From Massilia sp. TS11 (GTDB taxonomy: Bacteria; Pseudomonadota; Gammaproteobacteria; Burkholderiales; Burkholderiaceae_D), in the NCBI RefSeq assembly GCF_022012445.1, contig NZ_JAKLTS010000005.1, positions 1 through 64,000 of the forward strand: DNA of 64,000 bases, given 5' to 3'. A model generated the notes under the pieces. That model was not told the origin of the DNA. It saw nothing but the letters and a program-made list of their open reading frames with translations, and searched no databases. Each line of letters starts with the position of its first letter. Within the stretch, counting starts at the first letter, position 1. Positions 37,854 to 45,866 of this stretch are shown in pieces. The position numbers were made by a program, and so were the translations under genes.

Positions 37854-37878
37854 GTGAATCCTTGTTGAAGTCGAAGTG

Positions 37879-38373
37879 TCATTTTATCGGTTTTGGCGCC
37901 GCGCCTGCGGCCTCGATCACATCGCCCTGGGCCGCGTGTTCGGCCAGGAACGCCAGCAGGGCCTGGGCGCGCTGCGCTGGCTCCAGCCCCTGTGTCGCGC
38001 TGATGGCCTGGCGCAGGCCGGGCAGGGCTTCGCGCGTGTGCGGACTCTGAAAGGCCTGGATCAGCAGGCCAAGCAGGTCGCCCGGCACACCGCAGGCGCG
38101 GCGCATGCGCGCGCCGATCTGCGCGATCAGGGCGCGCTGCATGCGCGGGGTCGGGTGTTCGATGTGGGCGAATACGCTCGGCGTGGCGTCGATGGCGGCC
38201 ACTATGCGGCGCTCGATCTCCTCGGGCGCGACGTCGGACGCAATGTCGAAATAGGCCTTGTCCCAGCGCGTGCGCGCGTACGCGTGCCCGGGCGGGAAGC
38301 GGTCCACGGTCTCCAGTCCGAGGCGGCGGCTGGCCCAGGACAGGGCCGCCCCGATCGTCTCCATCAGTGCCAT
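37879..38373 (-). CDS. Unknown protein coupled to a cupin
   Basis: A 164-residue, mainly helical, soluble protein that I do not recognise. It has no signal peptide or membrane segment. Its start overlaps the stop of the cupin gene (TGATG at 38375-38371), so the pair is translationally coupled. Distinct features are a WDKAYFDIASDV stretch and an Ala/Gln-rich C-terminal half. Confidence 0.65.
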   Translation of the reverse strand: MALMETIGAALSWASRRLGLETVDRFPPGHAYARTRWDKAYFDIASDVAPEEIERRIVAAIDATPSVFAHIEHPTPRMQRALIAQIGARMRRACGVPGDLLGLLIQAFQSPHTREALPGLRQAISATQGLEPAQRAQALLAFLAEHAAQGDVIEAAGAAPKPIK

Positions 38374-38843
38374 CAGAGCGGCGAGCCGTCCTTGCGGGTG
38401 AAGCGCCAGGCGCCGTCCTCACCCATGCTGGCCGCCAGATCCTCGTGCGGATAGCTGACCTGGTCGCCGCGCGTGCGGTCGCCGATTTCGAGATACATGG
38501 CTTCGCTGTCGCTGCGGTTCTCCATGTGGTGGGCGACGCCGCTGCCGGCCGCGAAGCCGGCGCACATGCCGGCCGTGAGCGTGGTTGCGGCGCCGTCGGT
38601 GATCAGGGTCAGGGTCCCGGCCAGCACGTAGACGAATTCGTCCTGGCGCGCATGCGCGTGCGGCAGCGCCGATTTACCGCCCGGCTGCAGGCGGGTCAGA
38701 TTGATGCCGAAATTGGTGAGGCCGAACACATCGCCGAGCGCGCGCTTCTCGCGGCCCTCGAACAGCGGGGCAAAGGGGCCGGGCAGGATGCTCGGCTTGG
38801 CGCGCGGGGCGACTTCCAGGGCGGTGACGGCAACAGGCTTCAT
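38373..38843 (-). CDS. Cupin-domain protein
   Basis: 156 residues with a single cupin barrel. Motif 1 is PHAHARQDEFVYVLAG and motif 2 is GSGVAHHMENRSD, so a metal site of His/His/Glu/His type is plausible. Small cupins of this layout include binding proteins and sugar or thiol enzymes; no function can be assigned. It lies ten bases after the solute-binding gene upstream and is coupled to the unknown gene downstream. Confidence 0.85.
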   Translation of the reverse strand: MKPVAVTALEVAPRAKPSILPGPFAPLFEGREKRALGDVFGLTNFGINLTRLQPGGKSALPHAHARQDEFVYVLAGTLTLITDGAATTLTAGMCAGFAAGSGVAHHMENRSDSEAMYLEIGDRTRGDQVSYPHEDLAASMGEDGAWRFTRKDGSPL

Positions 38844-38852
38844 CAGGCTTCC

Positions 38853-39611
38853 TCAGGGATTGGCAGGATCACCGATTGTATACTTGGCGCGCAGGCGCTG
38901 CAGCAGAGGGCGCTGTTTTTGCAGGAAGTTGTTGAACTGGGCGACGATCTCATGGTGGCGCCGGGTCGACAGGCTGAAGTCAGAGGCCAGGTGCGGCAGC
39001 GCGGTGTCGAACACCAGGGCATTCGGCTGGCCCAGTTCGTGGGTCAGCAGGTAGTGGCCGACGTCGGCATTGATGTAGACGGCGTCGAGCTGGCCGGCCA
39101 GCACGCGCTGCAGCAGCGGGGCGAAGCTGGTATCGGTCTGCAGGCTCAGGCTCCGGCGCTGGATCGCCTGCTGATAGGGCACCGGCGTGAAGCCGCGCAC
39201 CGTACCGACGCTGTGCAGGCGCGCCAGCGGTTTGCCCTTATTCGCGGGCAGGACCATCAGGCCTTCGTAGGAGGGCACGATCGGCAGGCTGTAGGTCAGG
39301 TGCAGGCCCTTTTTCAGGCCGGTCTGCCAGGCCGGGTTGTCCGGGTATTTGAAGTCGAGCGCGTCCGCGCGCAGAAAGTCGCGGAACAGGCGCTCGACCG
39401 GCAGCGGCACATAGCGGAAGGTGTAGCCGTATTCCTGGGCGAAGGCGTCGAGCACGTCGCGCGCGTAGCCGGTGTAGTCGCCGGTGGCGCTGGTGCTGTG
39501 CAGGGGCGCGTACTGCAGATTCTCGACCCCGACCTGGAATACGCGCGGCCCGCCCTGCGCGTGCAGCGCAATCAGGCAGGCAGCAAGGCCAATCCAGCGG
39601 CGAACCAGCAT
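38853..39611 (-). CDS. Periplasmic solute-binding-like protein (SBP family 3 type)
   Basis: 252 residues with a signal peptide (about 1-20) and an extracellular solute-binding fold (GDYTGYARDVLDAFAQEYGY, LDAVYINADVGHYLL). It has no ABC permease or ATPase nearby, so it may feed a sensor or be an orphan. It precedes the cupin gene by ten bases and follows the pirin gene by 60 bases. Confidence 0.8.
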   Translation of the reverse strand: MLVRRWIGLAACLIALHAQGGPRVFQVGVENLQYAPLHSTSATGDYTGYARDVLDAFAQEYGYTFRYVPLPVERLFRDFLRADALDFKYPDNPAWQTGLKKGLHLTYSLPIVPSYEGLMVLPANKGKPLARLHSVGTVRGFTPVPYQQAIQRRSLSLQTDTSFAPLLQRVLAGQLDAVYINADVGHYLLTHELGQPNALVFDTALPHLASDFSLSTRRHHEIVAQFNNFLQKQRPLLQRLRAKYTIGDPANP

Positions 39612-39671
39612 GCGTCTCTCCGTCAGGGACAGTGAGACGCATTGTAAACCTTTTCGCTGCGCGTTTAAAAC

Positions 39672-40544
39672 TCAGCTGCCGAAGCGGCCGGCGCGGAAGT
39701 CTTCCACTGCTTCATACAGCTGCTGCTGGGTGTTCATCACGAACGGGCCATACTGGGCGATCGGTTCGTTCAGCGGGCGACCGGCGATCAGGATGAAGCG
39801 GCTGTCTTCGGCCGCCTTGACGAGCACCCCGTCGGCGTCGGCCGGATTGGCCAGGATCGCCATGCGCGTCTGGGCCACGCCCTTGCCCTCGATGACCACG
39901 TCGCCGCGGTACACGTAGATGAAGGCATTGTGCCCGGCCGGCAGGCGCTGGCTGAAGCTGGCCCCGGCCGGCAGGTGCACGTCGAGGTAGACCGGCTCGG
40001 TGCGCGGACGCTGCACGGCGCCGGCCACGCCATGGCTGCTCCCGGCGATCACGGTGACCTCGGCGCCGGCCTCGGTGCGCAGGCGCGGCAGCTCCTCGGC
40101 CGGAATATCGCGGTACCAGGGCGCGCACATCTTGTCTTCACCGGCCAGGTTCAGCCACAGCTGGAAGCCTTCCATCAGGCCTTCTTCCTGCTCCGGCATT
40201 TCGGAGTGGACGATGCCGCGGCCGGCCGTCATCCACTGCACGCCGCCATTGGTCAGCAGGCCCTCGTTGCCGCCGCTGTCGCGGTGGCGCATGCGCCCAT
40301 GCAGCATGAAGGTCACGGTCTCGAAGCCGCGGTGCGGGTGTTCGGGGAAGCCGGCGATGTAGTCGCCCGGTTTGTCGGAGCCGAAGGCATCGAGCATCAG
40401 GAAGGGATCGAGCCGGCGCTGCAGGGTATTGGTCAGCACGCGGTTGATCTTGACGCCGGCGCCGTCAGTGACGAACTGGCCGGCGACGAGGCGCTCGACC
40501 GAACGGCTGCGGACAATGGTTTCGGCGGGAAGGGTGGGGGTCAT
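39672..40544 (-). CDS. Pirin-family protein
   Basis: A 290-residue bicupin. The iron-site residues are visible in the N-terminal barrel (EHPHRGFETVTFMLHG, MRHRDS, VHSEMP). Some bacterial pirins are quercetin 2,3-dioxygenases and others act as redox regulators. The ATG at 40544 follows AAGGAG. It lies downstream of the azoreductase gene on the same strand, which suggests a shared response to quinones or phenolics. Confidence 0.9.
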   Translation of the reverse strand: MTPTLPAETIVRSRSVERLVAGQFVTDGAGVKINRVLTNTLQRRLDPFLMLDAFGSDKPGDYIAGFPEHPHRGFETVTFMLHGRMRHRDSGGNEGLLTNGGVQWMTAGRGIVHSEMPEQEEGLMEGFQLWLNLAGEDKMCAPWYRDIPAEELPRLRTEAGAEVTVIAGSSHGVAGAVQRPRTEPVYLDVHLPAGASFSQRLPAGHNAFIYVYRGDVVIEGKGVAQTRMAILANPADADGVLVKAAEDSRFILIAGRPLNEPIAQYGPFVMNTQQQLYEAVEDFRAGRFGS

Positions 40545-40610
40545 GCTCGGCTCCTTAGTCAATCAACGCGACGTGCGCCGCCGCCTGGTGGTGGCGGCGC
40601 ACGGCTGCGA

Positions 40611-41210
40611 TTATGCCAGCACGGCGGCGACTTGCTGGTCGGCGTCGGCCTGGGCTTTGGCCACGGCGTCCGGACCCATGCCCATGCCTTCGGCGTAGAT
40701 GTAGGTGACGTCGGTCATGCCGAGGAAGCCCAGCATCTGCTTCAGATAGGGCACCTGGGTGTCGCTGGCGGCGCCTTTGTGCATGCCGCCGCGGGCCACG
40801 GCCACGTAGACTTTTTTACCGGTCAGCAGACCTTCGGGGCCGCTCGCCGTGTAGCGGAAGGTGACGCCGGCGCGGGCGATGGCGTCGAACCAGGCCTTGA
40901 GCTGCACGGTGATGCCGAAGTTATACATCGGCGCGCCGATCACGATCACATCGGCCGCCTGCACCTGGGTGATCAGGGCGTCGTCGAGGGCGATCCGCGC
41001 GGCCTGTTCGGCGCTGCGCTGGTCGGCCGGGGTGAACAGGGCTTGCAGGGTCGGCTCGTCCAGCACCGGGTGCGGTTCGCTGGCCAGATCGCGTCGCTGC
41101 ACGCTGGCTTGCGGGTGGGCCGCGGTGAGGCGGGCCACGATGCTGTCGGCGATGCGGGTCGATTCGGAACCCTGGCTGCGGGCGCTGGAGTTAATTTGCA
41201 GGATGTTCAT
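40611..41210 (-). CDS. azoR: FMN-dependent NADH-azoreductase
   Basis: A 199-residue flavodoxin-fold reductase. It has the N-terminal phosphate loop [15 protein letters not shown]-site GAPMYNFGI and [12 protein letters not shown] typical of AzoR. It reduces azo compounds and quinones by two electrons. It is divergent from a LysR regulator (41320), which probably controls it, and is followed by the pirin gene. Confidence 0.92.
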   Translation of the reverse strand: MNILQINSSARSQGSESTRIADSIVARLTAAHPQASVQRRDLASEPHPVLDEPTLQALFTPADQRSAEQAARIALDDALITQVQAADVIVIGAPMYNFGITVQLKAWFDAIARAGVTFRYTASGPEGLLTGKKVYVAVARGGMHKGAASDTQVPYLKQMLGFLGMTDVTYIYAEGMGMGPDAVAKAQADADQQVAAVLA

Positions 41211-41319
41211 GATTTATTCCCTTCATGTGGTGTTTTTTGCTGCGGTGAATCTATTATGGTGGTTCCAAAAACGAAGCGGTAGACGCTAAAATGGATAAGA
41301 TTGTTTAACCAGTGGAACA

Positions 41320-42243
41320 ATGGCCATGGATATTGAAGCGAATGATCTGATGCTGTTTGCCCGCATCGTGGAGGCGGGCAGCTTTTCGCAGGCGGCCCAG
41401 CGCGTGGACCTGCCCAAGTCGACGGTGTCGCGCCGCATCGCCCAGCTCGAGGCGCGCCTGGGCGAGCGTCTGCTCCAGCGCACCACGCGCAAACTGGTGC
41501 TGACCGAATTCGGCCAGGGCCTGCTGGAACACGCCCAGCGCGTGACCGAGGAAGTGGAGGCGGCCGGCGCCCTGGCCCAGCACCGCCAGCAGGAGCCGAG
41601 CGGACGCCTGCGCGTGTCGGCCCCGGCCGACCTGGCGAATATGGGTCTGAACAAGGTGATCACCACCTTCCTGGCGCGCTATCCGCAGATCTCGCTCGAC
41701 CTCGACCTGTCGCCGCGCCGCGTCGATCTGGTGGCCGAAGGCTTCGACATCGCCATCCGCATGGGCGAGCTGCCCGACGATGCGACCCTGGCCGCGCGCC
41801 GCGTGATCCAGCAGCAGTGGGCGCTGTACGCGGCGCCGTCCTATCTGGAACGGCATGGGGTGCCGCGCCATCCCGACGATCTGCTCGAGCACGACGCTCT
41901 GTGCATCCTGCGCCGCTCGGGCGCGCACGAAGTGTGGAAGCTCACCAAGGGCAAGATCGTGTGGGAGCGCGCCCCGCGCGCGCGCCTGAACGCCAACTCG
42001 CCCGACCTGCTGTGCCGGCTGGCCGTCGAGGGCAATGGCATCGCCGCGTCGACCGATCTGTATGCGAGCGGCTACGAGGCTGACGGGCGTCTGGTGCGCG
42101 TGCTGGCCGACTGGGAAATGCCGGTGACGACCGGCTGGGCCGTGTTCCCCGGGCGCCGCCTGATGCCGGCCAAGACGCGCGCCTTTCTCGATCTGATGCA
42201 GAGCCACTGCTGCAGCGACGGGCTGTCGGTACAGATGTCATGA
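41320..42243 (+). CDS. LysR-family regulator divergent from azoR
   Basis: 307 residues. The helix-turn-helix is at about 15-65 (GSFSQAAQRVDLPKSTVSRR) and the periplasmic-binding-like effector domain at about 95-300. It shares the 109-base gap 41211-41319 with azoR, the usual arrangement for a quinone-responsive LysR and its target. ATG 41320 and 41326 are both possible starts. The last codons overlap a Pho-box-like element for the next gene. Confidence 0.92.
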   Translation: MAMDIEANDLMLFARIVEAGSFSQAAQRVDLPKSTVSRRIAQLEARLGERLLQRTTRKLVLTEFGQGLLEHAQRVTEEVEAAGALAQHRQQEPSGRLRVSAPADLANMGLNKVITTFLARYPQISLDLDLSPRRVDLVAEGFDIAIRMGELPDDATLAARRVIQQQWALYAAPSYLERHGVPRHPDDLLEHDALCILRRSGAHEVWKLTKGKIVWERAPRARLNANSPDLLCRLAVEGNGIAASTDLYASGYEADGRLVRVLADWEMPVTTGWAVFPGRRLMPAKTRAFLDLMQSHCCSDGLSVQMS

Positions 42244-42279
42244 AACCGTCACGGCCCTGTCATAAAGCCTTCGTATGCT
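42235..42279 (+). promoter_or_regulatory. Pho-box-like promoter
   Basis: Three seven-base units are spaced by four bases each (11-base period): ATGTCAT (42235-42241), CCGTCAC (42246-42252) and CTGTCAT (42257-42263). They match the PhoB half-site CTGTCAT. A -10-like TATGCT (42274-42279) begins ten bases after the last unit, the standard distance when PhoB replaces the -35 contact. The element overlaps the end of the LysR gene and drives the small protein at 42336. Confidence 0.65.
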
Positions 42280-42335
42280 GGGCGCCAGCGTTCGCGCTAC
42301 TTCAAATTCACATAAATCATAGAGGGTGATACACC

Positions 42336-42560
42336 ATGAACAAACTGATCGCTGCTTTGATCGCTGGCCTGTTTGCTGTCGCTGCTTCGGCCCAGACCCC
42401 GGCTGCCAAGGATGCCAAGGCTGACAAGCCGGCCGCCGCCAAGGAAGCCAAGGCCGATGTGAAAGCTGACGCCAAGGCCGACGCCAAGGCCGAGAAGAAG
42501 GAAGAAAAGAAAGAGGCGAAGAAAGCCGCCAAGAAGGAAGAGAAAAAAGACGGCAAGTAA
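42336..42560 (+). CDS. Lys/Ala-rich secreted protein, Asr-like
   Basis: 74 residues. The signal peptide MNKLIAALIAGLFAVAASA is followed by repeats of KADAKADAKAEKKEEKKEA type, giving a disordered, highly charged periplasmic protein. The signal peptide closely matches that of the small protein at 11400. Composition resembles E. coli Asr, an acid-shock periplasmic protein known to depend on PhoBR, and a Pho-box-like promoter precedes this gene. Ribosome site GAGGGTGA. Confidence 0.8.
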   Translation: MNKLIAALIAGLFAVAASAQTPAAKDAKADKPAAAKEAKADVKADAKADAKAEKKEEKKEAKKAAKKEEKKDGK

Positions 42561-42573
42561 TCCTTGACGCCAG

Positions 42574-42595
42574 GGCGGGCCAGCCGGCCCGCCTT
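42574..42595 (+). terminator. Hairpin after the Lys/Ala-rich gene
   Basis: A perfect eight-base stem GGCGGGCC/GGCCCGCC with an AGCC loop, followed by only two T. It lies between two convergent genes and probably terminates the upstream one. Confidence 0.5.
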
Positions 42596-42606
42596 GCAGT
42601 ACGGGC

Positions 42607-43458
42607 TCAGGCCGGACGCTGGCCCATCATCTCGCCCAGACGCACCGCGCGCGCCGGCGCCCAGTCGGGATTGAAGCCGATGGTCTGCGGCTGGAACAGC
42701 ATCACCACCGTGGAGCCAAGCAGGAAGCGGCCCATTTCCTCCCCCTTTTTCAGCACGACCTCGCCCGGCGCATAGGTCCATTCGCGCACGCTGTCGTGGC
42801 GCGGCGGGTTGACCACGCCATGCCAGACGGTGGCCATGCTGCCGACGATGGTGGCGCCGACCAGGGTCAGCACGAATTCGCCATGAGTGGGGCTGTCGAA
42901 CACGCAGACCACGCGCTCGTTGCGGGCGAACAGACCGGGAATGCCGCGCGCCGTGGTCGGGTTCACCGAGAACAGCGCGCCCGGCACATAGATCATGCGC
43001 GTCAGCGTGCCGTCGCAAGGCATGTGGATGCGGTGGTAGTCCTTCGGGCTCAGATACAGATTGGCGAAGGCGCCGTGGCGGAAGCGCTCGGCCAGGGCGG
43101 CGTCGCCGCCGACCAGGGCCTGGGCCGTGAACAGGTGGCCTTTAGCCTGGAAGATCTGGCCGTCCTCGATGCTGCCGAATTGGCTGATGGCGCCATCGAC
43201 CGGGCAGACGAAATCGGCTGCCGCCAGCGGGCGCGCGCCGTCTTTCAGCGGGCGGGTGAAGAACTCGTTGAAGCTGCGGTAGCTGGCGATGTCGGGATTG
43301 GCCGCCTCGGCCATGTTGACGCCATATTTGCCGACGAACCAGCGGATCAGGCGGGTGGTGTTGGCGCCGCCCTGGGCGCCGGCGATGCGGCCGGCCAGGC
43401 GGGTCAGGGCATGTTTGGGCAGCAGGTACTGGGGCAGAACGGCAAGGCGGTCGGACAC
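42607..43458 (-). CDS. psd: Phosphatidylserine decarboxylase
   Basis: A 283-residue membrane-associated proenzyme that makes phosphatidylethanolamine. The self-cleavage motif LGST (in FLLGSTVVML) lies near the C-terminus and generates the pyruvoyl group. The His-containing YHRIHMP stretch and the N-terminal VLPQYLLPKHALTRLAGRIA are typical. I chose the GTG at 43458 because GAGGG is six bases before it; an ATG at 43464 directly abuts that ribosome site. It is convergent with the Lys/Ala-rich gene. Confidence 0.95.
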   Translation of the reverse strand: MSDRLAVLPQYLLPKHALTRLAGRIAGAQGGANTTRLIRWFVGKYGVNMAEAANPDIASYRSFNEFFTRPLKDGARPLAAADFVCPVDGAISQFGSIEDGQIFQAKGHLFTAQALVGGDAALAERFRHGAFANLYLSPKDYHRIHMPCDGTLTRMIYVPGALFSVNPTTARGIPGLFARNERVVCVFDSPTHGEFVLTLVGATIVGSMATVWHGVVNPPRHDSVREWTYAPGEVVLKKGEEMGRFLLGSTVVMLFQPQTIGFNPDWAPARAVRLGEMMGQRPA

Positions 43459-43614
43459 GGGCATCCCTCGAAATCGGTGAGCGCGCATTATACCGCCGCC
43501 GGCGAGGGGCTTTCGCCCTCATGCATATCAAATTTTCATAGACGACAGCAAGCACTCAAACCGATTCTGTAAGACAATAACGCGTTTCGTTTTTCTCGCA
43601 TTCCGAGCTTTACC

Positions 43615-45795
43615 ATGCCATCGACCCCTTTCCGTTTGACCCTCGGCGCCGCCATCGTGCTGGCCGCCTTCTCCGCCCAAGCCCAGCAGGCCACCAGCGC
43701 CGCCCCTGACAGCAAGGAAAAGCTGCAGCAGGTGGAAGTCAAGGGCACGGCCGCGAACTATGATCCGCGCCGCGACGACACGGCTTCCAAGATCGTCATC
43801 AATCACGAAGAGATCATCAAATACGGTGACACCATGGTCACCGATGTGCTCAAGCGTCTGCCCGGTGTGACCGTCGGCGGCGGCGCCGGCCGCATGGGCG
43901 GCGAGGTGCGCATGCGCGGCCTCGGCGCCGGCTACACCCAGGTGCTGATCAATGGCGAGCGCGCGCCGATCGGCTTCTCGCTCGATTCGATTTCGCCCGA
44001 CCTGATCGAGCGCATCGAAGTGCAGCGCGCCGCCAGCGCCGAATTCTCGACCCAGGCCGTGGCCGGCACCATCAACATCGTGCTCAAGCGCGCCATCTCG
44101 ACCCAGCAGCGCGAGGCCAAGCCGAGCTTCATGGCCGGCCATGGCGTGCTCTCGCCGAGCACCAGCATTCAGCTGTCCGACCGCATGGGCAAGATGTCGT
44201 ATTCGCTGGCCGTGAACGGCATCTACCAGGAACAGGACCGCGAGAATCCGGCCACCGAGGAAGGCACCGACGCCAAGGGCAAACCGAACCTGTCGCGCGT
44301 GACCAGCAACCGCGAGAAGGGTAACTTCCGCGGCCTGTTCATCGTGCCGCGCCTGAACTGGTCGCTCGAGAACGGCGACGCCCTGGTGTCGCAGTCCTTC
44401 ATCGGCATGAACCGCGTGCACGGCAATGGCCACACAAATACCGTGACCACGCTGGGCGCGCCGAGCGTGACGCCGAATCTCGACTACCGCAACACGGTCG
44501 AATTCGCGAGCCTGCGCACCGACCTGACCTGGACCCACAAGATCGAAGGCGGCGGCAAGCTCGATGCCAAGATCGGCGTGAACCTGCAAAGCGTCGACAC
44601 GACCACCCACCAGTGGGGCCACACCCAGTCGGGCGGCCCGCTGATTCTGGACCGCGCGATCGACACCAATGGGCGCGAACATGGGCTGAGCACCACCGGC
44701 AAATATCTGAGCGCGGCCATGGAAGGCCATTCGCTCGCCTTCGGCTGGGACGGCGGCTACAGCAAGCGCAGCGACGAGAACCTGCAGGTCGATCTGCCGA
44801 TCCCCGGCTACAAGCCGTTTAACATCAACGAAAACAGCGATGCCACGGTATCGCGTTTCGCCACCTTCGTGCAGGACGAATGGAATGTCACGCCGCGCTG
44901 GTCGGTCTACACCGGCGTGCGCTGGGAAGGCATCCAGACCAAGACCACGGGGAACACCTTCGGCACCATCGAAAACAAGAGCAGCGTGTGGAGCCCGGTG
45001 TTCCAGACCCTGTTCAAACTGCCGGACTCGAAGGGCGACCAGATCCGCTTTGCGCTGACCCGCACCTACAAGGCGCCGGCCACGCAGAGCCTGACGCCGC
45101 GCCGTTCGCTGTCGACCAATAACAGCCCGACCGAGCCGGATCGCCAGGGTAATCCGAACCTGAAGCCGGAACTGGCGCTGGGCCTGGACGCCTCGTATGA
45201 GCACTACTTCGCCGAGGGCGGCCTGCTGTCGGCCAGCGTCTCGACGCGCCGCATCACCGACTACACGCGCCAGGGCCTGATCCTGGATAACGGCCGCTGG
45301 GTCTCGCTGCCGGTGAACGAAGGCCGCGCCAATACGCACAGCCTGGAACTGGAAGCCAAATTCCCGCTGCGCCTGGTGTTCGAGGGCGCGCCGGCGATTG
45401 ACTTCCGCTGGAATATCGCGCGCAACTGGTCGCGCGTGGAATCGGTGCCGGGTCCGGACAACCGCCTCGACCAGCAAACGCCGCTGTCCTCGACCCTGGG
45501 GCTGGACTACAAGGACGGCGCGCTGTCGATGGGCGGCAGCCTGACCTTCCGCAACGGCGGCTTTGTGCGCATCTCGAATACGACCAGCGGCTACCAGAGC
45601 GTGCGCCGTGACCTGGACCTGTATGCGCTGCTGAAGACCGGCCCGAAAACGCAGTGGCGCTTCGCCGTGCAGAACCTGCTGCAGCAGGACCTGCATAACG
45701 CGAACATCTATGCCGACGCCAATGGCAGCGACACCCGGGTGGCGACCCTGCCGGGCCACGCCACCGCGCGCGTGACCTACGAAGTGAAGTTCTAA
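43615..45795 (+). CDS. TonB-dependent outer-membrane receptor (first of tandem pair)
   Basis: 726 residues. It has a signal peptide (about 1-22), a plug domain (about 35-165; DVLKRLPGVTV, MRGLGAGYTQVLINGE, GTINIVLKR) and a 22-strand-type barrel ending in VTYEVKF. It imports a ligand with TonB energy. The ligand is unknown and no transport, tonB or sigma/anti-sigma genes are adjacent. No Fur-box-like sequence is obvious in 43489-43614. A strong terminator follows 16 bases after the stop. Confidence 0.93.
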   Translation: MPSTPFRLTLGAAIVLAAFSAQAQQATSAAPDSKEKLQQVEVKGTAANYDPRRDDTASKIVINHEEIIKYGDTMVTDVLKRLPGVTVGGGAGRMGGEVRMRGLGAGYTQVLINGERAPIGFSLDSISPDLIERIEVQRAASAEFSTQAVAGTINIVLKRAISTQQREAKPSFMAGHGVLSPSTSIQLSDRMGKMSYSLAVNGIYQEQDRENPATEEGTDAKGKPNLSRVTSNREKGNFRGLFIVPRLNWSLENGDALVSQSFIGMNRVHGNGHTNTVTTLGAPSVTPNLDYRNTVEFASLRTDLTWTHKIEGGGKLDAKIGVNLQSVDTTTHQWGHTQSGGPLILDRAIDTNGREHGLSTTGKYLSAAMEGHSLAFGWDGGYSKRSDENLQVDLPIPGYKPFNINENSDATVSRFATFVQDEWNVTPRWSVYTGVRWEGIQTKTTGNTFGTIENKSSVWSPVFQTLFKLPDSKGDQIRFALTRTYKAPATQSLTPRRSLSTNNSPTEPDRQGNPNLKPELALGLDASYEHYFAEGGLLSASVSTRRITDYTRQGLILDNGRWVSLPVNEGRANTHSLELEAKFPLRLVFEGAPAIDFRWNIARNWSRVESVPGPDNRLDQQTPLSSTLGLDYKDGALSMGGSLTFRNGGFVRISNTTSGYQSVRRDLDLYALLKTGPKTQWRFAVQNLLQQDLHNANIYADANGSDTRVATLPGHATARVTYEVKF

Positions 45796-45811
45796 GCCGC
45801 TGGCGGCGACA

Positions 45812-45838
45812 GGCGGGCTGCGTGCCCGCCTTTTTTTT
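45812..45838 (+). terminator. Rho-independent terminator after the first receptor gene
   Basis: GGCGGGC (45812-45818) pairs with GCCCGCC (45824-45830) around TGCGT, followed by eight T (45831-45838). Confidence 0.92.
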
Positions 45839-45866
45839 GAAATCGATGATTAGCAAAATTCCAAAT

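Noticed and set aside
41211..41319. LysR box TTGTT-N-AACAA near 41302-41321
   Set aside because: The half-sites are short and could be chance; not strong enough to list as an operator.
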